Assembly: GCA_951799425.1 (NCBI GenBank)
Contig: OX637398.1
Coordinates: 18,982,270-19,046,269 of the forward strand
DNA from: Ilex aquifolium
Taxonomy: Eukaryota > Streptophyta > Magnoliopsida > Aquifoliales > Aquifoliaceae
Length of the DNA stretch: 64,000 bases
Reading direction: 5' to 3'
In this document: in pieces, positions 1 through 12,584 of the stretch
Position numbering within the stretch: position 1 is the stretch's first letter
How the letters are laid out: each line of letters starts with the position of its first letter
Program-made: the position numbers and the translations under genes
Notes under the pieces: model-generated
What the model saw: the letters and a program-made list of their open reading frames with translations, nothing else
What the model was told of the DNA's origin: nothing
Databases searched by the model: none

Positions 1-420
1 TATAATTTTACATGATTTTTTAGTCACAGTAAAATATTTATGTGAAAATTTGATTTTTTTTAAAATGTTAATGATTTATAATATATATTATAGCGTTGTA
101 TATTAAATTTTATTCCAATTGACCTAACTAATCCTAAATACAGTAAGATTCCAATATGATTGATATTTTTTTTATTTTATTCAATGATTTATAAATTGAA
201 TTTTAATCAAATTAATTTTAAAAAATTTAATTTTCAAACATCACTAAAAAATCACTTTCAATTACAAAATTATAAAAAAAATAGAACTTTAATTATTTCT
301 TTTTTATCATTTTTCTTAAATTTAGAATAATAAATCTTGAAGCATACAAAGTTTTTAAAAATTCTATAATGGAGCATGAGCGATGAAAAAATAAATTTAA
401 TAAATTTGGGTTGATATTTA
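1..420. other. AT-rich intergenic DNA, nothing recognised
   Basis: Strongly AT-rich sequence with A and T runs. No long reading frame, terminal repeat or RNA-gene signature was seen. Confidence 0.6.
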
Positions 421-1760
421 ATTCAAGTAACCTTTAGGGATGAGGTTATAACAAATTGTTGTAAGGTTACTACATGAAGAGGTAATGTTGTAATCTTTAG
501 GGGTGAGGTTATAACATTTTGATGAAAGGTTACAACATGTTGATGTAAGGGTACTACATGTGGATGTAAGGTTACTACATGTTGATGATAGGTTATTACA
601 TGTTGACGTTAGGTTACAACCGTAGAGGTAGGATTACCACTCGTAGTTAACACCTATTGATGTAAAGTTACCCATTGAACGAAAGGTAAGTTTATCGAAT
701 ATTGAGGGAAAGTTATAATGCATAAATGTAAAATTACTCATGTCAGTGGAAAATAGGTAACCTATAGGGGTGAGATTATAACATGGAGAGGTAAGATTAC
801 TAATTAGATGTGATAAGGTACAGTGGGATCGAGCAAAAAAAAAAAAGATCGATCCTGCATGGTCGAATAAGCTTGAACAAAAGAATGAAATTTATGATTG
901 ATCGTATATGTGAACGATCGATCACAAATATTAGCGATTGACCATATGTAATTAATTTTATGTTCATTACTGTGCAACAGGTTACAAATATTTAGTGGTA
1001 GGGTTATTGATCTAATAGGCAAGTGTACCATCTTTAAAGGTGGAGTTGTGACTTCTTAATGTAGGATTACTACCCATCTAGGTAAGATACCCATTGAAAG
1101 GTAAGTTTATAGATCATAGTGGGAAAGTTACAATGAATAAAGGTTGAATTACTAGTGTCAGTGGGAGAGCGGTAATATAACTTGGGGTGAGGTTATAACA
1201 TAGAGAGGTAAGGTTACTATTTTTATAGGTAGGATTACACTATTAAAAATAAGATTACCAACAATTGTAGTTAAGTTATCCATTAAAAGGTAAGTTTATC
1301 GATTAAAGTGAAATACTTACAGTGCATAAAGGTTGTATTACTCCTATCAGTGGAAAGAGGTAACCTTAGGGGTGAGGTTATAACAAATTGTTGTAAGGTT
1401 ACTACATGGAGATGTAATGTTGTAATCTTTAGAGGTGAGGTTATAACATTTTGATGAAAGGTTACTAATGTTGATGTAAGGTTGCTACATGTTGATGTTA
1501 AGTTACTACTATTAGAGGTAGGGTTACACTAGTAAAAATAAGGTTACCACCTATTGAGGTGAAGTTACCCATTAAAAGAAAGGTAAGGTTATCAAATATT
1601 GAGAGAAAGTTACAATGCATAAAAGTTGTATTACTCATGTCAGTGGCAAAGAGGTAAACTTTATGAGTGATGTTATAACATGGAGAGGTAAAGTTACTAC
1701 ATGGAGAGGTAATGTTACACTCTTAAAGCTTAGGTTACTACTTGTACAAGTAAAGTTAGA
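421..1760. repeat. Degenerate GGTTAC-type tandem array with higher-order units
   Basis: The stretch is built from about 20-bp subunits around the phrases AGGTTACTACATG, GAGGTTATAACAT and TGATGTAAGG. Longer blocks recur: the segment starting near 421 (AACCTTTAGGGGTGAGG) comes back near 1363, and the marker GTCAGTGG or a variant appears near 754, 1156, 1347 and 1638, spaced about 190 to 400 bp. Copies are diverged and partly truncated, so this is an old minisatellite. It adjoins the MULE-like domain to its right and could be that element's subterminal repeat region, which is inference. Confidence 0.7.
820..950. repeat. GATCGATC-palindrome cluster, left of MULE domain
   Basis: Several GATCGATC or near-matching words (GATCGATCC, GATTGATCG, CGATCGATCAC) occur here, and again near 2230-2260. 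The same vocabulary dominates 14041-14640 on the other side of the MULE-like genes, suggesting that both belonged to the ends of one element. Confidence 0.4.
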
Positions 1761-2264
1761 CTGCCTATTGGATTTGATACTTCTTTAGAGGGAAATGTGG
1801 ACCCCATTATCAGGTACAACGAAATCATGTTATTAAATAATTTTTTTTCCTCCCACTTTGAATGTATCCCGCCCAGATGATCCCACCAAAATCACTCTTC
1901 CCTTCTTCACTACCCTCTACTCCAACTCCTTCCAAACAAAGGCTGACGATTGTAATTGATGCCGAAGCACTCCATTGTTCTTGTTAGTCCGAGGCGTTTG
2001 ATGGTACTTTGATACATTATAATCCTGTATGTGTATGCGATTGAAGCAAGATCCATGTAAGTTGTGTTATATTTTTTTATACTGTGTAACATTGGGACAT
2101 ATTTAAGTTGTAATAGAATAGAGATTATACTCAGGGTAAAGAAGATGTACATCGAATGTAAAAGGGATGCAAATAAAATACCTTGACCATCAACCGCCTG
2201 GATTTATTACTGGTGAGTCACTAGATATTTGCTCTAATGATCGACCTAGATGTAGTGCGATCGA

Positions 2265-2345
2265 TCTTTGAATGTTAAAGATCTACTTTCAAACTTTAAC
2301 ATATCATTCCAGAATGTTAAAGATGTAGGTTCAATCTTTAACATT
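2265..2345. repeat. Two adjacent short hairpins
   Basis: The word AATGTTAAAGAT pairs with ATCTTTAACATT about 10 bases later (around 2312-2345). A diverged copy of the same hairpin lies immediately upstream (around 2270-2301). It sits just left of the first PMD/Ulp1-like pseudogene. No function is known. Confidence 0.5.
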
Positions 2346-2695
2346 TGTCCATATGTAGCAAAGACAATTTAAAGAGAATAGAAGGTGGCGAAGAAGTGAA
2401 AACAAAAAATGAGGTATGTATATTTAACGTGTTATAGTCCTTGTAATTCGGCGAAGTCATGTTTATCAAGTGTAATGGAAGTAATTGTAGGCAATGAAAG
2501 TTTGTGCTGTTTAATGGCATAAGATGACTGATGTTGAGAAAGGAAAATAAATAGATTTTGCGAAGTCATCAAAGTTGGAATATGAGCATTTGAAAGGAAA
2601 CATGAAGAACTCCAATGGGGTAATTTGAAATGCATTTGAATTTTGTTTTGAAAGACATATATATGTGCACTTATACATAGAAAATAGTATATAAT

Positions 2696-5600
2696 ATGTA
2701 TATGTATTTTTATGATATTATGAAGGTCAAGTTGGGCACAAGTTGTTCACCAAGCATAGTCATCAAGATAATAGAAAAGTTAAGTGAAGAACAAAGACGT
2801 GGCGTTGAAGAAATTAGTTTGGGGGGTGTGTTAAACCTCAAATGTAAACAAATAAAGAGAGATTTGTGTGCATGGTTAGTAGAGTACTTTGATCCAGAAG
2901 GTTGTGCACTCAATGTGTATGGAAAATTGTTGAAGTTCTCTCCTGTAGATGTTGAGTTGATAATGGGCCTGAGAAATGAAGGGACAGATGTGGAGAGGAG
3001 CGGGCCCCTGAAAGAATAATTGAGGTATGTGATTCGTTGTTCAAGGGACTCAAGGTTATTCCTTTGAAAGTTCTAGAGGGTAGATTATTTGAAATGAAAG
3101 GTGATTATATTGAGTTCAAGCATATATTTGCTTTATTTGTACTTGGTTATTTATTGCTCCCCACAATGAAGACCACGGTTAGCACATCTTCCATCCACTC
3201 GATAAGAAGAATTGGGTGAAACTTGTGTATGATGACATTATTCAAGGAGCGCAGAAGTACAAGATGAATAATCAGAACAATATCAGTGGGTGCATACTTG
3301 TCCTAATGGTAATTAATTTTTTATTACACATTTGAATTCTATTAATAATAGCTTAATTGGTCATCAACTAAAAGTACGCAAGATCTTATATCTTTGTGAA
3401 TATGTTTTTCCTGGAGCGGGTGACACCATATGGAGTTGTGGATGTTCCATACATGGGTCGAACCCTTCCCCGCATTGCCACATGGGGTAATTAGGAAATT
3501 AATGACCATATGACCCTTTTAAAGAAGTCAAGTCGGCTACAATATATGCAGGTATCATGTTTTTCCACTTATGCAATAATCTTTTCATACATACTATTTA
3601 ATGATATGAACTGTTCATTATAGGTTCCATTATTAGATACAAATCATGGTGTTTCACACGCACTTGTCAAAGCACTACCTATAATTCAGGCACCTCAAAT
3701 CAATAGTGATGAAAGATTTACAGTATGTGTTGTTGATAGTTTACGTGCTTCACATATTTATTGTTGATAAGTGAAATGATATGTAAATTATAATTTCAAG
3801 TCATTGAACAAAAAACTTTGTAATGTGGAGGCCGTTGTGTGCAAAATGCATTCCAACTTAAATGAAATGTTTGTAGAATTCAGTTCATTGATTTCCACTC
3901 TGAAAAAAATGATGGAAACCTCATCAGGAAATAGTTTCAATTCTGACGGCATAACACAAGTTGACCCTAATGAGACCGAGCTGAAGGATGGTAATGGAAG
4001 GAGTAATGGAGTGAATGAGTAGGGCATGCACAGATCTGAATATCATCATCAGATTTCAACACCGTTTTTGGCTGTGAAGACACCTGAAAGTAAACAGGCG
4101 AAGGATTTTAAAACATTGGGTTCAAATGCACTTGCATTGTTTCAACCCATAGATATAAGTAATATTCAATCGGCATCATACTCCTGTACACAGAAATCAG
4201 GAATGCCAAAGATACTTTGTAGATGTTCTCGAAGGAAACCAAGTAAATAGTTGAAGTCACCCTATGTACTGTCGAAGGTATGATACACGTTTAGGATATT
4301 AATTTCAAGTTTCATGTTGTATGGAACATGTCAATTTGTAACGACTTTGGTTATTTCATGTATAGAATCGTCGATTGTATAAGAATCTGAAGAAAGAAGG
4401 AAAGTTGGCAGCGTCCATTGATGCCATAAGTAAATGGTTGAAGTCACTATATGAAGTAGCCGAGGTATGATGTCATTTATTCACAGTAATTAAAATTTGA
4501 AAACATGTCATTTACATTATTGACATGGATATTATAACAGAATCGTCGATCGCAGAAGAAGGTCAAGCACAAAGATGTGAAAGATGAAGTGAATATTGAT
4601 TTAAGTAGAAAACGCATTTTCAGGGATCACAGCACGTCAACGAACGAGTTTTTTAAGGTTACGGATCATGTTGAACGCAACAATTTTTTTGCATCCACCA
4701 CTATTAATGTCTTTAACTCACATGTACCTAACGTTGATATTATATTTTGTAGCTACTGGATGGAAAGAAGAATGACATTCAACATGTACTGAAGACAGCT
4801 AGTTCAATGGATAAAAGAATAAGGTTTCAACTGAAGGAAAAAACATCCATTGAAGAGATTCATAAGGTTTGTATTTAGTGCTGTTGTATGAGAAATACCC
4901 ATGGAATCTTTTTCACCTTAAAATTTTCATCTGTTAACCAGATTTCAGATTCGAGTGCCTGTGTCCCACCAGTTATCGTGGAGTATTCAGAAACAGAAGA
5001 AATCACAACCGTTGATAATGCATCAATACTGACATACATTTTTTTATGCTTCTCTAGATATGAGGTATAATATTTTAATCCCCATGGGTCTGAAAATTGT
5101 GTGTCATACATAAAACAATACTAGAATTGGGTTACCGCACAGTGAGGTATTGGTTAGATTCTGTCACGAGTTCTCAACCAGAAAGTCAATCATGAGTTTA
5201 GGCCCTTTGCAATGGATTAGTGCTGAGGTGAGTTACATCGAATATTAATGTTTTTTACATTAAGAAATATGATAAAGACCTCCATATTGATGTGTTTTTC
5301 GTATATTACTTTTAAAGATAATAAATCTTGGTGCATACATTACGCTGGAAGGGAGGAAGACGAATCCATTTAATATGAAGATTATATGCTTTCTGCCCAC
5401 ATACTTTTCGGTAATGCATCCTGCATACCCTTGTCATTGGCTTTATCATGGTTTGAAATGCAACAAACTTAAATTTCTTTGTTTGTACCATATTTGTGAA
5501 TAAATTCAGAAACAGGCAATTGCAAGAGTATCGTCCAATGCAGGTGTACTGTGCACAAATGATTCATTACTTAAGCTGTCTGATTACATAAAAAATTGAA
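2696..5600 (+). pseudogene. MULE-associated PMD/DUF1985-like plus Ulp1-like protein, copy A (broken and truncated)
   Basis: The first exon-sized frame (2696-3019) carries the pattern CSPS, then LCAWLVEYFDP, then a hydrophobic IMGL segment. This matches the plant-mobile-domain/DUF1985-like N-terminus common in transposon-encoded plant proteins. The reading resumes in another frame at about 3037 (FKHIFALFVLGYLLLPT) after a frameshift, and shifts again near 3185. Further exon-like pieces follow: FLERVTP near 3410 with an in-frame stop just after ATWGN, a helical stretch at 3804-4022, and the start of a Ulp1-type domain (SIMSLGPLQWISAEV) near 5190-5225. The piece after that (INLGAYITLEG, near 5325) is separated by an intron-like gap. 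The catalytic half is missing: similarity stops where the convergent copy B begins. A possible basic first exon ends near 2414 at a GTATGT donor. Exon order and intron positions match copy B, so the two are paralogues. Domain names are from recall of the families; no search was run. Confidence 0.65.
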
Positions 5601-8555
5601 GATTGTGACAAGGTGCTTGATATATATCTTACTTTCATATATATATATATATATATATCGTATCCATTCACCTGTTTGGGTGTCCAAGTTAGTTCAATCA
5701 CGGGCCATGTATTGAGTACTCTTTCAAAATGTCCATGTTTCTGGGAAATTAGTTCACCCAATGACGCAACCTACTCATTCATATAATGAAATAAGTTATA
5801 CTCGCCAAATCCACCCATGAATGCGTTGCACTAAAATAATATGCATTCCAAATTAAACCACTCATACCACATCATCCACTTGCTTACGTTGTATACGTTT
5901 CCTTGTTCTAGTTGGAAGAGTATCCAGTAAGAGGACTTCTGTCTGTTGTATGGCCACAACACATAAGTATCAATGTTTTTTGCCATCGTTAATGGGGACA
6001 TATATCTACATATGCGAGTCGCAATGAGTACACTATGGTGACGTAAATAATTAATTGTCATCTACACTCTTGTAAGCAACTCGCTTGTCAGTTTTATCCA
6101 GTCATACCTTGTCACACATGTTGATGTCCTCGATGTATCGGCCACACAATCACATGAGTTTTTGTTGCAATTGAACACCAGTTTTTCCCTCAGATGTATA
6201 GTCAATGATTGTTTGATACAATTTAAGGATTAGTGAAAATAGAAAAACGTAAGTATATATAGAACATTAAAACACAATATGAGCCGGTAAACAAAAGCAC
6301 ATTAAACCAAAATTTGATTGTGGTATATTACCGCGAACCATGTCAGAATATACCACCTGGCCTTTTGTGTGTCGTTGTTCAACTTCTTTGAGGGTGGGAT
6401 AATGCATGCCGCGATATTGATTATATGTGTACAAATTTTTACATATTTAGTTTTCCATACATTTACTCCGTGACCAATTAATTAAAAATTGTATATATAA
6501 ATATGGGAAAACAATATAACTCACATCGCTTAACAACCAAAGTTTGGGTCCCAATGACTTCATTGTCATTCTTGTTGCAAATTTTTTTTCATATTGAACA
6601 ATCGTCTCACTATAGACGTCGACATGTAAGGTATGATTTGCATAAAAATTACAAATAGTAAACACCCTGTAATGGTATTAATTGTGACACACTCTGCATC
6701 AAGTCCATCATAAAAAATGTAGTTCCATATTGCATTTCCTACTTCATCACTAACATCAGTAATATGGGGAAGCAATCCATCAACAACCTGAAAGTAAAAT
6801 ATCTGTCATTTTAGTTCCATGTGCACAAAAACATTATCTTGGTTGCAAGTAACTACAATAACCTGATTGGTTCTGTCAACCCTGACCTCGGTTTTATTGT
6901 CATCCAATAATTCCTGGTTGACATATTACAACACATAAGATATACAGAGTAATACACATATGTTACATACAGGATAACACAATAATATAGTGTACTCACG
7001 TGGACACACTCCTTGGTAGGTGGTTCTCTCCCATTTTTACACACATTTTCAGAAAGAGTTTCCAACATCTTTTTAATTTCATTTACTTCAAATGTGAACT
7101 TGGCAGACAAAGGTTCATGGTCCAATCGAATTGCAGACAATGCGACCTCAACCGTTGACAATCTCTTGTCAAAATTCTATATAACACATAGAAGTGCCAC
7201 TCATGGAAAAAATTAATAATAATGAAACGTATTGTTCTACCACCATATATATCCTACATACGCCAACCTGCATATTCTGCTCGTTCGAAACGACTGTTTT
7301 CCTCTCATTGCGTCCTAAATCTGGGACAGGAACATTTACTGACTGTTCAATTGTTACCCTTATCTACGATAATCCAAATATTAGTTAACAACAGTACACA
7401 TAAACAATATTTTCCCTTATGAAATAATTAACAATAACAATAAAATTAAAGAGTATAATAAGCCATCATAAGTTACCCCTTTTTTTTGTATCCACCTAAT
7501 TTTTTCAGTGAGGCCATGCGCTACCTTATTTCTTTATCCCCCCAAACTGCAATCCGATGGAATGGCCGTGACAATAATGGAATATATGATTCATCAGCTA
7601 GTGTCACACGCTCAAAATAGAAAATCTGGAAATGGATCACGTTCAAGTAAGTAATAGAGATGGTATGACTGAGAAAGCAGTATTCAGATTACTCCAAAGT
7701 ATTCATTGAATTATCAAATAAGTAAATAACGCATTACCAGTAGCAGAATGATACAGCCACAAATATTACGCCTTGATTTTTCCTAAAAGTAAATGAATCA
7801 TACCTTCAACAATACCATCATAAACAAATTTGCTCCAGTTCATAGAAGATAATGCATTTACATCAACAAGCGGCTTGACATACAAACTATTAATTGTCAT
7901 TTTCATGGTTGGGGAAAGAAGCCGGCCTATTATGAATAGAGCAAATAGGTACCTAAAAGTAAATGAATCATGTTTTAATTCTTTCAGTTTCCCAACCAAA
8001 GTAGTCAATGAGAGCTCCTTCTTTCCATTAAAAATTAATTTTTTAAGTTCCTCTGTTTGCTCCAAAGAACCTGTAGTCTCCAACTCAAACCCTGTGTTTG
8101 ACAACCCCATTATGTAATAAACATCCTTAGAGGATAACTTAATTGATTTACCATGAACATGTAACATAGCCGTAGTGGGATCAAATTTTTTCACCATCCA
8201 CTCGCATAAGCTCCTCCTCACCATAGTGCATGTCATGCAAATCAACCCTTCTAAAATCATGACCTTCACTACACATTTCTGATAGTCAGTTAACCCATTT
8301 ACAACTTTTATGACAGTTGATGGCGAACAACATGTACTCATTAGTTGCTAAAAATATATGTAATGCATCACACAAACTGCATAAATTTACATTATGTAAT
8401 AATGCAAAGTTGGTCCATTTAATATATGTGTTCAGAGCACATACCCTTCGTTTCCTCTTCGCATTAACACCCGTATTGCCACCATGTGAAGATGCAGCAG
8501 ATACCATCTTCTGAGTCATACTTTTCCTAACTGCGACATTTGTCTTTCTCTTCAT
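5600..8555 (-). pseudogene. MULE-associated PMD/DUF1985-like plus Ulp1-like protein, copy B
   Basis: The start chosen is the ATG at 8555-8553. Exon 1 (8555-8445) encodes 37 residues with basic ends (MKRKT and AKRKRR), likely a nuclear signal. A 97-bp intron (8444-8348, GT..AG) is phase 0. Exon 2 (from 8347) reads CSPSTVIK, LCEWMVKKFDP, IMGLSNTG and FALFIIGRLLSPT, the PMD/DUF1985-like domain. A frameshift near 7770 precedes ICGCIILLL and a GT donor at about 7741. Later pieces are IFYFERVTL near 7620, a helical part at 7010-7161, and a Ulp1-like (C48 family) region: SLGPKLWLLSDV near 6530-6570 joined across an intron to INIAACIIP near 6410, then YILWPYN-type sequence near 5940. The expected catalytic histidine position reads SSYW instead of HW, and the expected cysteine position lies in a TA microsatellite (about 5636-5660). 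The protease is therefore very likely dead. Such genes accompany some MULEs. Confidence 0.65.
5636..5660. repeat. (TA)n microsatellite
   Basis: A run of TA dinucleotides lies inside the C-terminal part of copy B. On the minus strand it translates as repeated Ile-Tyr between NGYD and MKVRYIS. Confidence 0.85.
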
Positions 8556-9810
8556 GGTAATAATGTACATATATGATATCAATATCTGAAAAAACAGACA
8601 TGATTGAAAAGAGAATTGTATAATATTTTTCGTATATAAGAAAATAGTTTGAAGGTAACAAATATTAATTGTGATTTTGCGTCGAACATGTGGTGGATGT
8701 GATTAGCTGTTGAAGGTTTATGTTCACACTTGATAGATAAACATAAGTCCATGAAATATTTGAGTTGTGTACAGTATACCATATATAATGCTTGCAAATT
8801 TGTTCAACATGTGGCTGATGGAGTTGTGGGTATGATAATTTTTAGTAAGCGATTCTATCTGTGACACAAAGGTATACCTTCACAGTACTGAAATTGAGTA
8901 CATCCCTGTATACAGTTGCCGATGAAGTGGTGGATTGGAAGAGTACCTAGACGGTGAATTAGTGTAAGCCATGAACAAACAATAAATCAATAAATAGTGC
9001 ATGGTACAGAGAGGGAGAGAGGGAATAAAGAAATACAGAGATAGAGAGAAATAAAGGCAATGGATATTGTTAAATCTACACAAAGAGGGAGGGGGAGTGA
9101 TAGAAACAGAAAGGTAGAGTGGCTGAGAGGGGGAACTCACGAATTCTATCTTCAAAATTTGAAGAATTGTGAAATGTGGAGCGGGAGTGGGTGGGCGGGA
9201 GTTCCGTTTTTATGGAGTCGATTTATAGGAAAAAGTCAAAACCAAAATTGGAAGCCAGATGTGTTAACCCGATATGCGTCCAACCCATTTAATCAAAATT
9301 TGGTTATTAAGAATTCAATTTTTATGACCCGACCACCGCAACAGAGACATCTTAATTACCATTAAATTACTTAATTGAATTACAAGTACATATCCCAACT
9401 ACCCAACCATTTTCTTTATAGAACATCCGAAAATCTTTGTAGGAAGTCAACATACACATGTTCTTTATACAACAAGAAGTGCAACAAAGATGCGAATTGG
9501 ATTTAATTGATCTACAACCATACATCGTTTTAATCAGGTACCAAAGTTTTTGTAAAATGTGCGTACTATATTTGTGGTATATTTTGTTAATTTATAAATT
9601 ATTCAAGTAATTTTTGTTATGCCTATTTCGTATAATAAATATGATGATATTCTATAGTTACAATGGATCATTGTGTCACCCTAAACCAAGTAATCGATAA
9701 TATATGCAATAGTTTATTGAGTCAATCAACATTTATTTTGCATTATCGGATCAATCATGTCTCAAAATTAGCAAATATTTTACAACTTAATATATTTTCG
9801 TAATTACATA
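8556..9810. other. Divergent spacer between copy B and the FAR1-type transposase
   Basis: The spacer is AT-rich with a purine-rich patch (about 9000-9130, GAGAGGGAGAG type) upstream of minus-strand copy B. It probably holds the promoters of the two divergent transposon genes. Short frames on both strands show no family resemblance. Confidence 0.45.
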
Positions 9811-9811
9811 G

Positions 9812-11722
9812 GTGGTGTAATGGCAGGTACATCAGTGACAAATGTAAAGGTGTACTACTAGATCTAAATGTTGACATAACAGATGATGAGTATGAGATTC
9901 ATATGCAAAATTATCAAACAATTTTTGATCATGGTGTCGAGGAAAATAGAGTCGATGGGTTGACAGTGGGTGAGGTATTGCAAATGACGTTCACCACACA
10001 TGAAGCGGCTGGGGAGTTTTATAATAGTTATGCAAAATTTTTGGGATTTAGTGTTCAGAAGGATGACTTGAAGTGTAACAAAAATAAAATTTCAATGTCA
10101 AGACGGTGGGTTTGTTCAAGAGAAGGTTTTCGAGCACCCAAACACCTTTACCGCAATGACCGCATCTGGGAACCAAGAGGCTTAACAAGGATGGGATATA
10201 ATGCAACATTTTGTGTCAAGTATGACAATGGATCTGAACATTGGGTTGTAAAGGACTTCGTTCGGGAACATAACCACCAATTGGTTACACCACTTGGTGT
10301 GCCATTCCTTCGATCACATAGGCGTGTGAGGAGTCTCGATAGAGAACAAGCAAATACATTGTGTAATGTTGGCATACATACAAGTCAAGTCAGGAATTTT
10401 TTGGTGCAACAAGCATGATGTTATCATAATGTTGAATTTACCATGAAAGATTTGTACAATGATGTTGCGATAGAAAGTCGATAACAACTTCAAGATGGTG
10501 ACGCGGAGGGGACGTTAAAGTACTTTAGTGGAAAAAAAGAATCAGACCCTATGTTCTATTTCAACTACAATGTCCATGAAGATAATTCACTAAATTGTTT
10601 GTTCTGGGTAAACTCATCCTCACGACTTGACTATGCATGCTTCGGTGATGTCTTGGTATTTGATACCACATATCGAACTAATGCCTATAAAAAAACCTTT
10701 TGTTATACTTGCAGGTGTGAACAACCATAGCGCAACATCCATTTTTGGGTGCTCGTTGCTCTTAGATGAGACTGTTCCGACATAGATGTAGGTATTGCAT
10801 ACATTTCTTCATGCCATGGAGAGTAAGTTGCCTATTTAAGTTGTTACCGATGGTGATAAGGCCATGGCTGGAGTAATAGAGCAGGTTTTCCCCGTTGCAA
10901 CACATAGATTATGCAGGTGGCATTTGACAAGAAATGCATTGTCAAATATTAGTGTTGAAAATTTTGTTCAACAATTTAAACATTGTATGTGTGGTCGCTG
11001 TAGTCCGGAAGAATTTGAGGATCGATGGAAAGCCTTGGTGGAGTCATTTGGATTGGAGAATAATAATTGGATAGCAGAAGTTTATTCCAAATGGTCAAAG
11101 TGGGCGGAAGCATATTTAAGAGGTAAATTTTTTGCGGGCATAAAAAGTACACAACGATGTGAGGGTATGAACTCATAATTCAATCGTTTTTTGAAGACCC
11201 GTCTTTGACTCTTTGAGTTTGTGAGGCAATACGACCGAGATTTGGCAAGGATAAGGGAGAATGAAACAAATGATAACCTTGAAATCGAACACACATCCCC
11301 GGTGACAACCACGCAATTGCGGTGTCTTGAAGAGCATGCAACACCCATATATACAAGGAAATTGTTCTTAAAAGTGCGCAATAAGTTGAAGTCCAAATCC
11401 CTGTTTTTTATAGTCCAAAAAATTGACAATGGGATCCATAAATAAGTTGGGGGTAAATGACCCACATATTGTTACAACAAAGGGACATCCAGACCGTACT
11501 TGGAATAATAATCCATTTACGTCCCGAAGATGTAGCAAGTGTAGGGCGACCGGGCATACTATTCGTAAATGTCCTTTGTTGACTGCCCAGACTACTGATC
11601 CATATGAGGGCATGCCCTTTTCACAACTAGGTGGATTCCAGCAACCATTGCCAACACAAGAATCGTTTGAGCCTTTCGCAAATGTAGGTAAACATGGGTG
11701 GAGTTCAAAAACATCTATATAA
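9812..11722 (+). pseudogene. FAR1/FHY3-type MULE transposase (broken)
   Basis: This is a decayed Mutator-like transposase of the FAR1-related class. The FAR1 DNA-binding domain is clear in the frame starting at ATG 9903 (EAAGEFYNSYAK, RRWVCSREGFR, REHNHQLV); coding sense in the same frame extends upstream to an AG near 9811, so an earlier exon is likely. A stop follows FLVQQA at 10416. The MULE core continues with more stops and frameshifts: VLVFDTTYR (first acidic site, near 10656), VTDGDKAM (second, near 10850), CRWHL, and RCEGMNS (candidate third, near 11155). The downstream frame from 11423 keeps a zinc knuckle C-x2-C-x4-H-x4-C (CSKCRATGHTIRKC). The SWIM zinc finger expected between core and knuckle was not found and seems deleted. 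It lies between minus-strand accessory genes, as in multi-gene MULEs. Domesticated FAR1/FHY3 is unlikely because of the multiple stops. Confidence 0.85.
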
Positions 11723-11726
11723 CACA

Positions 11727-12584
11727 AAGTTCCCCTTTTGTTTGATGCTTTATAAGTTATCAAGCAATGCACCATTTCCTAACGCATAGTTTATCGATAC
11801 ATTGACTATTCAGGATGACTTTCATGACAGTAATAGAGGTGGTCATGGCAATTCTTCACCCCACTTTAAGGGTTGTCAAGGTGAGCATTTTCATATCGCT
11901 GGGAAATTTGCATACCATACGTGAATAAATTGACTAAACCATTCAAAATTTTTCTATACAGGGTAAAATGGCCACTTTTGGACAAGTTTCATGTATGCAA
12001 CTCATTTTGGACAACTTTCATGTACGCAAATTATTTTGGACAAGTTTCATGTATGCTTCTCATTTTGGACAAGCTTCTATAATTGTTGGATCACCACACG
12101 AACCAGGTGGGATTCACCTACATAATGAAGAATCTCATTTACATGTTTATCCTCTGCACGGTTGCCTATCCAACTGAGCAGTATGTTGCTGCTTTCTTCT
12201 TCCCCTGTATGCTGCTCTGTTGTTGAACTAACAAATATTATGCATCATTTCACTTATGTTCAGTTGGTAGTCAAACACAAGGGAAGTATATGGAATTTTA
12301 GGGGAAACAGAGATGGGTGAGAGGGAGGAACGACTGCTCTATACAAAGACCATTGCTTTGTTGGAACATAATGTGCTGGAAAAAATGAATTACGAAATAC
12401 TACTTTTAACAACACCATACAACAAAATATTTCATACAATTCCCAAAACATTATGTTCAACAAAATTGATAACATTTTATAGGTTATAAGGTCACCAACT
12501 CTAATATGGCCCAAAAGATTTACACGCATATACACATTTCAATTCATAGGAATTTCTTCAAGACAAAACCCATCAACATCACTT
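11727..12584. other. Transposon internal non-coding DNA with short direct repeats
   Basis: The sequence follows the transposase relic. Around 11975-12075 the phrase CATTTTGGACAAGTTTCATGTATGC is echoed about three times (period near 38 bp), a small local tandem repeat. No coding similarity was recognised. Confidence 0.5.

Noticed and set aside
9060..9365. 101-codon plus-strand frame
   Set aside because: Lies in the divergent spacer upstream of copy B, purine-rich start, no domain.
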